In this document: in pieces, positions 26,595-36,903 of the stretch
How the letters are laid out: every line of letters starts with the position of its first letter
How positions within the stretch are numbered: the first letter of the stretch is position 1
Assembly: GCF_004341375.1 (NCBI RefSeq)
Contig: NZ_SLXO01000003.1
Location: 62,001-126,000, forward strand
DNA length: 64,000 nt
Direction: 5' to 3'
Source: Rhodothalassium salexigens DSM 2132
Lineage (GTDB): Bacteria; Pseudomonadota; Alphaproteobacteria; Sphingomonadales; Rhodothalassiaceae
Program-made: the position numbers and the translations under genes
The notes under the pieces: generated by a model
What the model was told of the DNA's origin: nothing
What the model saw: the letters and a program-made list of their open reading frames with translations, nothing else
Database searches by the model: none

Positions 26595-28067
26595 ATGGCT
26601 GCCACGGCCGAAACGCGCGAGCAGGTCGACGAAGCGACCGGCGATTACAAGTACGGGTTTGTCACCGAGATCGAATCGGATTTCGCGCCCAAGGGGCTGA
26701 ACGAGGATATCGTCCGGTTTATCTCTGAGAAGAAGGGCGAGCCGCAGTGGATGCTCGACTGGCGGCTCAAGGCCTATCGCGCCTGGCTCAAGATGACCGA
26801 GCCGCAATGGGCGATGCTCGACATTCCGCCGATCGACTATCAAGACGCCTATTATTATGCCGCGCCCAAGCAGCAGGGCGACGGGCCCAAGTCGCTTGAC
26901 GAGGTCGACCCGGAACTGCTGCGCACCTATGAAAAGCTGGGCATCCCGCTGGAAGAGCAGAAGGTGCTGGCCGGCGTCGAGGGCGCGCCCAAAGTGGCGG
27001 TCGATGCGGTGTTCGATTCGGTGTCGGTGGCGACCACCTTCCGCGCCGAGTTGGAAAAGGCCGGCGTGATCTTCATGTCGATCTCGGAAGCGATTCGCGA
27101 GTATCCCGACCTGGTGCGCAAGTATCTGGGCAGCGTGGTGCCGATTCGCGACAATTTCTTCGCCTGCCTGAACAGCGCGGTGTTCTCCGACGGTACCTTC
27201 GTCTACATCCCCGAGGGCGTGCGCTGCCCGATGGAACTGAGCACCTATTTCCGCATCAACGCCGAGAATACCGGCCAATTCGAGCGGACGCTGATCGTCG
27301 CCGACGCGGGCTCTTATGTGAGCTATCTGGAAGGCTGCACCGCCCCGCAGCGCGACGAGAACCAGCTTCACGCCGCGGTGGTGGAACTGGTGGCGCTCGA
27401 CGACGCCGAGATCAAATATTCCACGGTTCAGAACTGGTATCCCGGCGACAAGGACGGCAAGGGCGGCATCTACAACTTCGTCACCAAGCGCGGGCTGTGT
27501 AAGGGCAAGCGCTCCAAGATCAGCTGGACCCAGGTGGAGACCGGGTCGGCGATCACCTGGAAGTATCCTTCCTGCGTGCTCCAGGGCGACGAGTCGGTGG
27601 GCGAGTTTTATTCGGTGGCGGTGACCAACAACCGCCAGCAGGCCGATACCGGCACCAAGATGATCCACCAGGGCCGCAACACCCGCTCGCGGATCATCTC
27701 CAAGGGCATTTCGGCCGGGCGCTCCAACAACACCTATCGCGGACTGGTGCGGGTCCAGGCGGGCGCCTCGGGGGTGCGCAACTTCACCCAGTGCGACAGC
27801 CTGCTGATGGGCGACCAGTGCGGCGCCCACACCGTGCCCTATATCGAAAGCCGCAACCCCGGCGCCCAGATCGAGCATGAGGCGACCACCTCGAAAATCT
27901 CGGAAGACCAGATGTTCTACTGCCTGCAACGCGGGCTCGACGAGGAAGCGGCGGTCGAGATGGTGGTCAACGGCTTCGCCAAGGAAGTGATGCAGCAACT
28001 GCCGATGGAATTCGCGGTCGAGGCGCAGAAGCTTCTGGGCATCAGCCTCGAAGGCAGCGTGGGCTGA
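26595..28067 (+). CDS. sufB: Fe-S cluster assembly protein SufB
   Basis: A 490-residue scaffold subunit of SufBC2D, on which the nascent Fe-S cluster forms. The C-terminal beta-helix contains [42 protein letters not shown] and [39 protein letters not shown]. The conserved Cys of TQCDSLL matches the essential SufB cysteine. [28 protein letters not shown] is the usual C-terminus. The N-terminus [36 protein letters not shown] is typical. A strong AAGGAGA precedes the ATG. Confidence 0.98.
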   Translation: MAATAETREQVDEATGDYKYGFVTEIESDFAPKGLNEDIVRFISEKKGEPQWMLDWRLKAYRAWLKMTEPQWAMLDIPPIDYQDAYYYAAPKQQGDGPKSLDEVDPELLRTYEKLGIPLEEQKVLAGVEGAPKVAVDAVFDSVSVATTFRAELEKAGVIFMSISEAIREYPDLVRKYLGSVVPIRDNFFACLNSAVFSDGTFVYIPEGVRCPMELSTYFRINAENTGQFERTLIVADAGSYVSYLEGCTAPQRDENQLHAAVVELVALDDAEIKYSTVQNWYPGDKDGKGGIYNFVTKRGLCKGKRSKISWTQVETGSAITWKYPSCVLQGDESVGEFYSVAVTNNRQQADTGTKMIHQGRNTRSRIISKGISAGRSNNTYRGLVRVQAGASGVRNFTQCDSLLMGDQCGAHTVPYIESRNPGAQIEHEATTSKISEDQMFYCLQRGLDEEAAVEMVVNGFAKEVMQQLPMEFAVEAQKLLGISLEGSVG

Positions 28068-28159
28068 GCGACCGGGCTGACGGCGATTTTTGTCCCGGCT
28101 TGGCCGTGCGCCCCGCAGCATCGGGGCCGGGCCGCCGGTGGACGCAAAGGTGAAAGACG

Positions 28160-28896
<737 letters not shown>

Positions 28897-28900
<4 letters not shown>

Positions 28901-30120
28901 CCATGGCGGACAGCCCCTTCGATGACGCCTTCGCCGGCCTGGGTGGCGCCAGCGCCCAGCGCCGCGCGGCCTATGACCGCTTTCGCAGCCTCGGCCTGCC
29001 GAGCCGCCGCCAGGAAGACTGGAAATATACCGACCTGGCCGGGCTCGACCGGGCCCGGCTGGCGCCCGCTGCCACCGGTCCGGCGGTCTCGGCCCCGGTG
29101 GCCGGGCTCGACGGCCCGCTCCTGGTGCTGACCAACGGCCGGGTGGACGCCGACGCCAGCCGGATGGGCGACCTGCCGGCGGGCCTGGAGATCGTCACCG
29201 ACGGCGAGCCCGCCTCGACCGGCGCCGATAACGCCCTGGCGGCCTTGAACGCCGCCTTCGCGCCCCAGGCGGTGCATGTGCGGGTGGCCGACGGCGCGGC
29301 GATCGACCGGCCGCTACAGCTGCTCTACCGGGTCACCGACGCCGACGCGTGCGCCGCCCACGTCCGGGTGCGGGTGGCGCTCGGTGCCCGGGCCGCGCTG
29401 ACGCTGGTCGAGCGGTTCGAGGGCGACGCCTCGGCCTATTGGCAGAACCAGGTGCTCGACGTGGCCGGCGAGACCGGCTCGACGCTGATCCACGCGCTGT
29501 TCCAGGCCGAGGGCCCGCGCAGCGTCCACAGCGGCCTGACCCGGGTGGCGCTGGCGGGCGGCGCGCGCTATCGCCGCTTCGACCTGCAAACCGGCGCCGA
29601 GATCGCGCGCAACGAGGTTCATGTGGCGGCGACCGAGGCCGGCGCCCACGCCGATATCCGGGTCGCCCAGATGGCGCGCGCCGGTCAAAGCCTCGACACC
29701 CGCAGCTATCTCGACCACCGGGTCGCCGACACCACGTCGGACCAGGGCGCGCGCGCCGTGGTTGACGCCCAGGGTCGCACCGCCTTCCAGGGCAAGGTGC
29801 ACGTGGCGCGCGACGCCCAGCGCACCGACGCCCAGCAGCAATCGAAGGCGATCCTGCTCGACGAAACCGCCGAGGCGAACACCAAGCCCGAGCTTGAGAT
29901 CTACGCCGACGATGTGGTCTGCGCCCATGGCGCCACGGTGGGTCAGCTGGACGCGGCGGCGCTGTTCTACCTGGTCCAGCGCGGCTTGCCGCTGGCCGAG
30001 GCCAAGGCGCTGCTGATTGAGGCCTTCGTGGCCGATCTGTTCGGCGACCTGGACGACGACACCTTGCGCGACGCCTTCGTGGCCGCGGCGCAAGTCTGGT
30101 TCGGAAAGGAGCCTAGCTGA
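28897..30120 (+). CDS. sufD: Fe-S cluster assembly protein SufD
   Basis: A 407-residue beta-helix partner of SufB and SufC. RQEDWKYTDLAGL is the diagnostic N-terminal motif; the C-terminal KPELEIYADDVVCAHGATVGQLDAAALFYLVQRGLPLAEAKALLIEAFVADLF is the conserved SufD tail with its conserved His (CAHG). The start is GTG at 28897 (GTGA overlap with sufC) or ATG at 28903; the sequence does not decide. The stop overlaps the sufS ATG (TGATG), so the genes are coupled. Confidence 0.95.
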
Positions 30121-31394
30121 TGGAAGGCAGCGTCCTGCCAGACCAGGCCCGTGGCGAGAGTGGAGCGGTGGCCGGCGATTTCGACGCCCACGCCTATCGC
30201 GCCGACTTCCCCGTGCTGGGCGAGACCATGCACGGCAAGCCGCTGGTGTTTCTGGACACCGCGGCCAGCGCGCAGAAACCCCAGGCGGTGATCGACGCGG
30301 TCAATGGCGCCTATGGCTCGGGCTATGCCAATATTCACCGCGGCATCTACAAGCTGAGCCAGGACGCCACCGACGCCTATGAGGCGGCGCGCGACGCGGT
30401 GCGCGAGCTGCTCAACGCCGCCGAGCGCGAGGAGATCGTGTTCGTGCGCGGCGCCACCGAGGGCATCAATCTGGTGGCGCAGAGCTGGGGGCGCACGTTC
30501 CTGGCACCCGGCGACCAGATCGTCCTGACCGAGATCGAGCACCACTCGAACATCGTGCCGTGGCAGTTGCTGCGCGACCAGATCGGTGTCGAGATCAAGG
30601 TGGCGCCGGTGGACGACAGCGGCCAGGTGGACCTGGACGCCTTCACGGCGCTGCTCGGGCCCAAGACCAAGCTGGTCGCCATGCCGCACGTGTCGAACAG
30701 CATCGGGACCGTGCTGCCGGTGGAGACCATGATCGCGCTCGCCCACGACGCCGGTGCTAAGGTGCTGATCGACGGTTGCCAGGCGGTGCCGCACCAGCCG
30801 GTCGATGTGCGCGCCCTCGACGCCGATTTCTACGTCTTTTCGGCGCACAAGCTCTACGGGCCCACCGGCATCGGCGCGCTCTACGCCAAGCGCGCCTTGC
30901 TGGAGGCCATGCCGCCCTATCACGGCGGCGGCGACATGATCGCCACGGTGACGTTCGAGAAGACCACCTGGAACGATCTGCCCTACAAGTTCGAGGCCGG
31001 GACGCCGCATATCGCCGGCGGTATCGGCTTCAAGGCGGCGATCGACTATGTGCAGGCGATCGGCCTCGACCGCATCGAGGCCCATGTGGACGCCCTGCGC
31101 CGCTATGGCGAGCAGCGTCTGGCCGGCATCAATTCGATCCGCCAGATCGGCACCGCCGAGGCGCGTGCCGGCATTCTGTCGTTCGTCATGGAGGGTACGC
31201 ACCCCCATGACGTGGGGACCATCCTCGACCGGGCCGGGGTTGCGGTGCGCTGCGGCCACCACTGCGCGCAGCCGACCATGGACCGCTTCGGCGTGCCGGG
31301 CACCGTGCGCGCCAGCTTCGGCCTCTACAACACCGAACAAGATGTGGACGCGCTGGTCGACGGGCTGGCAAAGGTGGCCGAGATCTTCGGGTAA
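30120..31394 (+). CDS. sufS: cysteine desulfurase SufS
   Basis: A 424-residue group II PLP-dependent desulfurase that takes sulfur from cysteine for the Suf scaffold. FLDTAASAQKPQAVIDAVN, TEIEHHSNIVPWQ and IDGCQAVPHQPVDVRALDADFYVFSAHKLYGPTGIGALY (Schiff-base Lys in SAHKLYG) are canonical. The catalytic Cys is in VAVRCGHHCAQPTM. The N-terminus has an extra roughly 20 residues. SufE or SufU sulfur acceptors are not visible in the window. Confidence 0.97.
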   Translation: MEGSVLPDQARGESGAVAGDFDAHAYRADFPVLGETMHGKPLVFLDTAASAQKPQAVIDAVNGAYGSGYANIHRGIYKLSQDATDAYEAARDAVRELLNAAEREEIVFVRGATEGINLVAQSWGRTFLAPGDQIVLTEIEHHSNIVPWQLLRDQIGVEIKVAPVDDSGQVDLDAFTALLGPKTKLVAMPHVSNSIGTVLPVETMIALAHDAGAKVLIDGCQAVPHQPVDVRALDADFYVFSAHKLYGPTGIGALYAKRALLEAMPPYHGGGDMIATVTFEKTTWNDLPYKFEAGTPHIAGGIGFKAAIDYVQAIGLDRIEAHVDALRRYGEQRLAGINSIRQIGTAEARAGILSFVMEGTHPHDVGTILDRAGVAVRCGHHCAQPTMDRFGVPGTVRASFGLYNTEQDVDALVDGLAKVAEIFG

Positions 31395-31405
31395 GGACAA
31401 AGACC

Positions 31406-31918
31406 ATGACCGACCGCGATTACATGACGCTGAACCAGAAAGACGCGCCAGAAACCCCTGAACGGCCTGTGTTTACGCCCCAAGCGGGCTCGCAATTCAT
31501 GGCCGAGTTCATGGCGTCTGACGCGGCCCCGGGTGAGGCCGGGACGGCGGCCGATGGTGCGGCCGCCGATGGCTCGAACGGCGGCGCGTCGGGGTCGGGC
31601 GGCGCGGTCGATCCCGCCCAGGTGGAGGCCAATGTGATCGCCAATCTGCGCACCGTCTTCGACCCCGAAATCCCGGTCAATATCTACGAACTGGGCCTGA
31701 TCTATGCGGTCGAGGTGGACGGCGACAACAATGTGGACATCGTCATGACGCTGACCTCGCCGCACTGCCCGGTGGCCGAATCGCTGCCCATGGAAGTGGA
31801 GCAAAAGGCGCGCGAGGCCGAGGGCGCCAACGAGGTCAGCCTCGACCTGGTGTTCGACCCGCCCTGGGACCTGTCCAAGATGAGCGACGAGGCCAAGCTC
31901 GAACTGGGCATGCTCTAG
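31406..31918 (+). CDS. SUF system DUF59/MIP18-family protein (SufT-like)
   Basis: A 170-residue protein: a low-complexity Gly/Ala/Asp-rich N-terminal half followed by a MIP18/DUF59 domain. VIANLRTVFDPEIPVNIYELGLIYAVEVDGDNNVDIVMTLTSPHCPVAESLP is the diagnostic part, with the conserved Cys of SPHCP. Relatives (SufT, PaaD, Cia2-like) help load or mature Fe-S proteins. It sits 11 bp after sufS in the operon. The gene name sufT is applied to such operon members in some alphaproteobacteria, but the exact orthology is not settled here. Confidence 0.92.
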   Translation: MTDRDYMTLNQKDAPETPERPVFTPQAGSQFMAEFMASDAAPGEAGTAADGAAADGSNGGASGSGGAVDPAQVEANVIANLRTVFDPEIPVNIYELGLIYAVEVDGDNNVDIVMTLTSPHCPVAESLPMEVEQKAREAEGANEVSLDLVFDPPWDLSKMSDEAKLELGML

Positions 31919-32010
31919 CGCGCCGGTTCGCCGGGGCGGGCGCGACCGGCTCCGTGCGACCGACCGACGACCCGATGACCGCGACGAAACCGAGACGAAG
32001 GAGACACCCC

Positions 32011-32340
32011 ATGGCCACGCTGAGCGTCACCGACCGCGCCGCCGAGCGCATCAAGTCCCTGGTCGCCAGCCGCGAGACGCCGCCCGCCGGGCTCCGCCTC
32101 GCCGCCAAGGTGGCCGGTTGTTCGGGGTTCATGTACGACCTGCAATTCGTCGATGAGGCCGATCCCGGCGACGCCGCCATCGACGTGGCCGGCACCAAGG
32201 TGTTCCTGGACCCCGCCTCGGCGCAGTATCTGAACGGCGTCGAGATGGATTGGCAGGAAGACCGCTTCACCACCGGCTTCACGTTCAGCAACCCCAACGC
32301 CAAGAGCCTGTGCGGCTGCGGCGAAAGCTTCCACGTCTGA
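32011..32340 (+). CDS. sufA: A-type Fe-S carrier (IscA/SufA/ErpA family)
   Basis: A 109-residue HesB/A-type carrier that receives clusters from SufBCD. The three ligand cysteines are present: VAGCSGFMYDLQF and SLCGCGESFHV at the C-terminus. FLDPASAQYLNGVEMDWQED is the conserved middle. AAGGAG lies 7 nt before the ATG at 32011, which settles the start (the frame is open 19 codons upstream). It is the last gene of the SUF operon, and a GC-rich palindrome follows at 32362-32375. Whether it corresponds to SufA or ErpA by descent is not decided. Confidence 0.93.
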   Translation: MATLSVTDRAAERIKSLVASRETPPAGLRLAAKVAGCSGFMYDLQFVDEADPGDAAIDVAGTKVFLDPASAQYLNGVEMDWQEDRFTTGFTFSNPNAKSLCGCGESFHV

Positions 32341-32361
32341 GCCGCGCGGCGTAGCCGCCCC

Positions 32362-32375
32362 CCCGCCATGGCGGG
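32362..32375. repeat. palindrome downstream of the suf operon
   Basis: The self-complementary 14-mer CCCGCCATGGCGGG lies 22 bp after the sufA stop and could form a short hairpin. A similar run (CCGCCATGCCGGGCGG) follows rsmB at about 42287-42302. No T-tract follows, so termination is uncertain. Confidence 0.35.
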
Positions 32376-32505
32376 CGGGTAATGACACCAGCCCTTCAAC
32401 ACCCTCTGGTTTGAGCGCCGCCCTCTGCCGTGCCGGCACCGTCCGCCGGCGTCTCGGAGTGCGTCTCGGGGCGCCTCCCGGCGGCTTCTGGGCGGTCGCC
32501 GGCGC

Positions 32506-33528
32506 TCACGGGTCGTCGGTGTCGTCGCGACCGCGCGCGGTCTTGCCCAGGGCTGCCTCGCGCCGGGCGATGTAGAGCGTCGAGCCGGCGATGATCGCCG
32601 CGCCCGCCGCCGTCCACCCGGTCGGGATCTCGGCGAACACGAACACGCCGACGCCGGCGGCGAGCGGGATGCGCACATATTCGAACGGCGCCACCAGGCC
32701 GGCCTCGGTGCAGCGATAGGCGCGCAGGAAGCTCTGCTGGGCCGCCCATCCTGCCGCCGCCAACACCACGATCAACAGCCATTCAAGCGGCGTCGGCGGC
32801 ACCCAGATGAACAGCGATGCCGTGCCCAACAGCACCGCCACCGCCAGATTGGGCCAGAACACGATGGCGGTCGGACGGTCCACCTCCGACACCCGCTTGA
32901 CCACCACCACCGACACCGCCATGGCGAGCGCGATCGACACCGCGACCAGCGCCGGCACCAGCCGCACCATGGCCGGGGTGGCGCCACCGTCGCCGCCCGC
33001 CGTCGCGGCTGCGGCCGACGCCACGGTCTCAGGGCCCAGGGCATGGGGCACCAGGGTCACCAGCACGCCGGCGAACCCCGCCACCATGGCCAGGGTGCGG
33101 CGCAGGCGGATCGTCTCGCCCAGCACCAGGGCGGCCAGCAGGGTGATGAACAACGGCTTGGTGAACGACACCGCGGTGACGAAGAACAAGGGCAAGACGC
33201 TCAACGTCCAGAAGCCGGCGCCGTTGATGAACGTCAGCAGCAGCGACCGCACGGTCAGCAGCCGCCAGCGCCGAACCCGGAACAATTCCGGCCCCTTGGG
33301 CACCATGAACAGCGCCATCACCGCGACCATCACGGCGGCGCGCACGCCGGCCAGTTGCACCGGCGGCAGGCGTTGGCCGAGGCTCTTCACCAAGGCGCCC
33401 ATAACGGTCACGCAGACCGACGCCGACACCATCCAGACAATGCCGCGCACAAGACCGCCGCGCGGCGCACGGGGCACGCGGTCCAGGATCACCGCCGGTC
33501 CGCCCAGGCGGAGCAGGTGTTGTTTCAT
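32506..33528 (-). CDS. DMT/EamA family transporter
   Basis: A 340-residue drug/metabolite transporter with two EamA repeats and about ten helices. GIVWMVSASVCVTVMGALVKSL is helix 1 and the C-terminal EYVRIPLAAGVGVFVFAEIPTGWTAAGAAIIAGSTLYIARREAALG is the second-repeat signature. The Ala/Gly loop near residue 190 (AAAATAGGDGGATP) is an unusual insertion between the repeats. The ATG at 33528 gives the normal family length. It diverges from the LysR gene, a common regulator-transporter layout, so LysR control is plausible. The substrate is unknown. Confidence 0.88.
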   Translation of the reverse strand: MKQHLLRLGGPAVILDRVPRAPRGGLVRGIVWMVSASVCVTVMGALVKSLGQRLPPVQLAGVRAAVMVAVMALFMVPKGPELFRVRRWRLLTVRSLLLTFINGAGFWTLSVLPLFFVTAVSFTKPLFITLLAALVLGETIRLRRTLAMVAGFAGVLVTLVPHALGPETVASAAAATAGGDGGATPAMVRLVPALVAVSIALAMAVSVVVVKRVSEVDRPTAIVFWPNLAVAVLLGTASLFIWVPPTPLEWLLIVVLAAAGWAAQQSFLRAYRCTEAGLVAPFEYVRIPLAAGVGVFVFAEIPTGWTAAGAAIIAGSTLYIARREAALGKTARGRDDTDDP

Positions 33529-33686
33529 GCCCGTGCTATAGACCCCGGCCCCCCGCCAAGGCCAGGGCCAAACCGGCGCAGGTGCCGGCGTGTCTTCCAA
33601 CGCCTTGCGCCGGCACATCAAATCGTGACGGATTACCGGCGATCTGTTTAACTTCCGGCCCTGGTGGGATGACAAGGGGTCTTGCG

Positions 33687-34634
33687 ATGGATCGCCTGGG
33701 CGCCATGCGCTTGATCGTGCGGATCGCCGACCTGGGCAGTTTCACCCGGGCGGCGGCCGATTTGGGGTTGTCGCGCACCGCCGCCTCCAAGCAGGTCAAG
33801 GCGCTTGAAAGCGCGCTCGGCACCGCGTTGATGACCCGGACCACGCGGCGCGTGGCGCTGACCGCGGCCGGCGAGGGCTATGTGGAACGCGCCCGCGACA
33901 TTTTGTGGCGGCTCGACGAGGCCGAGCGGCTGGCGGCGAGCCTCGACCCGGCGCCCGAGGGGGTGTTGCGGGTGCACGCGCCGCCAAGCTTCGGCCAGCG
34001 CCAATTGTGCCCCGCGCTCAAGCCGTTTCTCGACGCCTATCCCAAGCTCAAGGTGGAGATGACGCTCACCGACCGGCCGGTGGATCTGGTCGAGGAGGGC
34101 TATGACATGGCGCTGTGGATCGACGGCGCGCCGCCCGCCGATCTGGCCGCGCGTCGGGTCGGCGAGACGGCGTTCGCCCTGGTCGCCGCGCCGGCTTATG
34201 TGAAGGCCGCAGGTGCGCCCGAATGCCCCGCCGACCTGACCCGCCACCGTTGCCTGGTCAACGCCCACTTCTCGGCCAACAACCAGTGGCGGTTCACCCG
34301 CGACGGCGAGACCGCCACCGTGGCCGTCGACGGGCCGCTGACGGTCAACAATGTGGACGCGATCCGCGAGGCGGCCCTGGCCGGGCTCGGGGTCGCCTTT
34401 CTGCCCGCCTTCCAAGTGGCCGAGGAGTTGCGCACCGGCCGGTTGTGGCGGCTGTTGCCGCCCTGGACCGGCGAGACCCAGGGCATCTATGTGGTCTATC
34501 CGCCGAGCCGGCTGGTGCCCGCCAAGGTGCGCCTGTTCACCGCCTTTCTGGGCGAGCGTCTGAGCGCTCAGTTGCGCCCGCGTGACCGGCGATCGCTTCC
34601 CGGCGGGCCAGATAGACCGTCGACGCGAGGATGA
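33687..34634 (+). CDS. LysR family transcriptional regulator
   Basis: A 315-residue LTTR. The helix-turn-helix is MDRLGAMRLIVRIADLGSFTRAAADLGLSRTAASKQVKALESALGTALMTRTTRRVALTAAGEGYVERARDIL; the effector domain begins at EGVLRVHAPPSFGQRQLCPALKPFL and is of the AaeR/DhcR-like subfamily. It diverges from one DMT transporter gene, and its last 98 bp overlap the 3' end of another DMT gene (34537-35487), so both exporters are candidate targets. The C-terminal overlap tail ([19 protein letters not shown]) is low-complexity. The effector is unknown. Confidence 0.9.
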   Translation: MDRLGAMRLIVRIADLGSFTRAAADLGLSRTAASKQVKALESALGTALMTRTTRRVALTAAGEGYVERARDILWRLDEAERLAASLDPAPEGVLRVHAPPSFGQRQLCPALKPFLDAYPKLKVEMTLTDRPVDLVEEGYDMALWIDGAPPADLAARRVGETAFALVAAPAYVKAAGAPECPADLTRHRCLVNAHFSANNQWRFTRDGETATVAVDGPLTVNNVDAIREAALAGLGVAFLPAFQVAEELRTGRLWRLLPPWTGETQGIYVVYPPSRLVPAKVRLFTAFLGERLSAQLRPRDRRSLPGGPDRPSTRG

Positions 34635-35487
34635 TCAGCGCGCCGGCCCCGGTCAGCCAGTCGACCCGTTCGTCGAACAGCCAGGCGCCGAAGGCGGTCG
34701 CCAGCACCAGGCGCACGAAGTCGATGGGCAGGATGGCGCCGGCGTCGGCCTCGGCGAACGCCATGGCCAGGGTGCGCTGGCCCACCGATGCCAGCAGGCC
34801 GATGGCGATCAGCAGCGCCCAGTCCACCGGTCCCGGCCACACCCAGCCGGGCAGGGCGGCGGCGAAGGTGACCGGCAGCGGCAGCAAAAACGCATAGGCC
34901 ACGATGGTGTCGGAGCGGTCGGTGGGCGCCAGCGCCTTGATGGTCAGCATCGAGCCCGCGATGCCCAGCGTGCCGGCGATGGCCCCGGCCACGCCCAGGT
35001 CGAACTCGACCGCGCCCGGACGCAGCACCAGCAACATGCCGGCGAAGCCCACGATGAGCGCGGCGACGCGCCGGGCGTGGATGCGCTCGCCGAACAGCAG
35101 CACCGCGCCCATGGTGGTGAACAGCGGTGCCGCATAAGAGATCGCCACCACCAGCCCCAAAGGCGTCACGGTGACCGCATAGAAGATGCCGAAGGTGCCG
35201 ACCACCGAGGTGACGCCGCGGATCAGATGGACGGGCAATCGCCGGGTGCGCAGCACGGCCAGGCCGCGGCCGCGCAGGTCGGGCGCCAGCGACAGGCAGC
35301 CAAACGCGGTGCGCGCGAACATGATCATGAACGCCGACACGGTCTCGCCGGCGATGCGGATCAACGTCCAGACCAGCGCGAAGGCCACGCAACTGGCCAG
35401 CATATAGGCCATGCCCCGGACGGTCGGGTCGAGGCCGGCGAAACCGCCGGCCCCGCCGCCGCCCGAGGCTGGCCCGGCCGGGGTCAT
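34537..35487 (-). CDS. DMT/EamA family transporter
   Basis: A 316-residue EamA-type transporter with ten predicted helices; [42 protein letters not shown] is the first-repeat signature and [42 protein letters not shown] the second. It starts 4 bases before the gshB stop (ATGA overlap), so it is likely to be the distal member of a gshB operon. Its 3' end overlaps the LysR gene tail to tail. Despite the shared family, it is only distantly similar to the 32506-33528 transporter. The substrate is unknown. Confidence 0.88.
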   Translation of the reverse strand: MTPAGPASGGGGAGGFAGLDPTVRGMAYMLASCVAFALVWTLIRIAGETVSAFMIMFARTAFGCLSLAPDLRGRGLAVLRTRRLPVHLIRGVTSVVGTFGIFYAVTVTPLGLVVAISYAAPLFTTMGAVLLFGERIHARRVAALIVGFAGMLLVLRPGAVEFDLGVAGAIAGTLGIAGSMLTIKALAPTDRSDTIVAYAFLLPLPVTFAAALPGWVWPGPVDWALLIAIGLLASVGQRTLAMAFAEADAGAILPIDFVRLVLATAFGAWLFDERVDWLTGAGALIILASTVYLARREAIAGHAGATERSDARPERR

Positions 35488-36431
35488 CCGGCCAGTCGCC
35501 GCTCGATCGCGTCCCACACCAGGCCGGCGAGGTTGGTGCGCTCGAACCGGTCGATTTCCTGGATGCCGGTGGGCGAGGTGACGTTGATCTCGGTCAGATA
35601 GCCGCCGATCACGTCGATGCCGACGAAGATCAGGTTGCGCCGCGCCAATTCGGGCCCCAGCCGGTCGCAGATTTCGCGCTCGCGCTCGCTCAGGTCGCTG
35701 CGCTCGGCGCGGCCGCCCACATGCATGTTGGAGCGCGCCTCGCCCTCGGCCGGCACCCGGTTGATCGCACCGACCGGCTCGCCGTCGACCAGGATGATGC
35801 GCTTGTCGCCGCCGCGCACCGCGGGCAGATACTGCTGCACCATCACCGGCTCGCGGCTGACGCCTAGGAACATCTCCATCAAGGAGGCCAGGTTCTGGTC
35901 TTCGGGCTGCAAGCGGAACACGCCATAGCCGCCATTGCCGAACAGCGGCTTGACGATGATGTCGCCATGCTCGGCGCGGAAGCTGCGCACCTCGTCGATC
36001 GACCGGGTGATCAGGGTCGGCGGCATCAGGTCCTGAAAGTGGGTGACATAGAGCTTTTCGGGCGCATTGCGCACCGCTTCGGGGTCGTTGACCACCAGGG
36101 TGCGGCCGCGCAACTGCTCCAGAAAGTGGGTGTAGGTGATGTAGGCCATGTCGAACGGCGGGTCCTGGCGCATCAGCACCACATCGGCGTCCTGGGCCAG
36201 GTCGAGCGTCTGCGGGGCGTCCAGATCGTAATGGTCGCCCGGCGTGCGCGCCAGCCGCATGGCCCGGCCGCGCGCCACCACCCGGCCGTCGCGGAAGCTC
36301 AGCGCGTCGGGCAGATAGTGAAACAGGCGATAGCCCCGGGCCTGGGCTTCGAGCGCCAGGGCGAAGGTGGAATCGGCGTCGATGTCGACGGTCTCGATGG
36401 CGTCCATCTGGACGGCGCACACACGGGCCAT
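35484..36431 (-). CDS. gshB: glutathione synthase
   Basis: A 315-residue ATP-grasp ligase joining gamma-glutamylcysteine and glycine. [39 protein letters not shown] is the conserved N-terminus. [33 protein letters not shown] (Gly-rich ATP loop) and [26 protein letters not shown] are the ligase motifs. It lies near yraN and rsmI on the minus strand, the classic alphaproteobacterial rsmI-yraN-gshB order. Confidence 0.97.
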   Translation of the reverse strand: MARVCAVQMDAIETVDIDADSTFALALEAQARGYRLFHYLPDALSFRDGRVVARGRAMRLARTPGDHYDLDAPQTLDLAQDADVVLMRQDPPFDMAYITYTHFLEQLRGRTLVVNDPEAVRNAPEKLYVTHFQDLMPPTLITRSIDEVRSFRAEHGDIIVKPLFGNGGYGVFRLQPEDQNLASLMEMFLGVSREPVMVQQYLPAVRGGDKRIILVDGEPVGAINRVPAEGEARSNMHVGGRAERSDLSEREREICDRLGPELARRNLIFVGIDVIGGYLTEINVTSPTGIQEIDRFERTNLAGLVWDAIERRLAG

Positions 36432-36511
36432 GGGCGAAGGTCTCCTGGATTGGCGGCGGGTCGCCTTGATCTAATGCACCCGCCGGGTCGGGCCAAGCCC
36501 TTGGGACGGTT

Positions 36512-36901
36512 TCAAAGACCGGCGCGCGGGCGCCAAGCGCCGGGGATGTGGCGCGGCCACGGCCAGCGGCCCACCAACACCAGGTCGAAGCGGATATCGG
36601 CGGCGGCGGCGGCCGGGTTGCCGGCCATATAGGCGAGTGCGGCGCGCGCCACCCGGTCGCGTTGGCGCGCGTTCAGGCTGTCGGGCAGGTGGGCGAGGGC
36701 GCGTCGGTGCTTGACCTCGACGAACGCCAGCACCGGGCCCTTGGCGACGATCAGGTCGACCTCGCCCACCGGCGTGCGGAAGCGCCGCTCGACCAGCCGA
36801 TAGCCCTTGAGCCGCAGCCACCAGGCCGCCCAGCGCTCGGCGCGCCGACCGCGCGCCTCGGCGGCCGCACGGTCCGGGCGGTGGGGCGCGCGGCGGGCCA
36901 T
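36512..36901 (-). CDS. yraN: YraN family (UPF0102) predicted nuclease
   Basis: A 129-residue protein of the UPF0102 family, with a restriction-endonuclease-like fold: AERWAAWWLRLKGYRLVERRFRTPVGEVDLIVAKGPVLAFVEVKHRR contains the E...D...ExK catalytic set. The biological role is unknown; relatives sit between rsmI and gshB, as here. The ATG at 36901 is used; a TTG at 36907, overlapping the rsmI stop, is an alternative. Confidence 0.9.
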   Translation of the reverse strand: MARRAPHRPDRAAAEARGRRAERWAAWWLRLKGYRLVERRFRTPVGEVDLIVAKGPVLAFVEVKHRRALAHLPDSLNARQRDRVARAALAYMAGNPAAAAADIRFDLVLVGRWPWPRHIPGAWRPRAGL

Positions 36902-36903
36902 GG

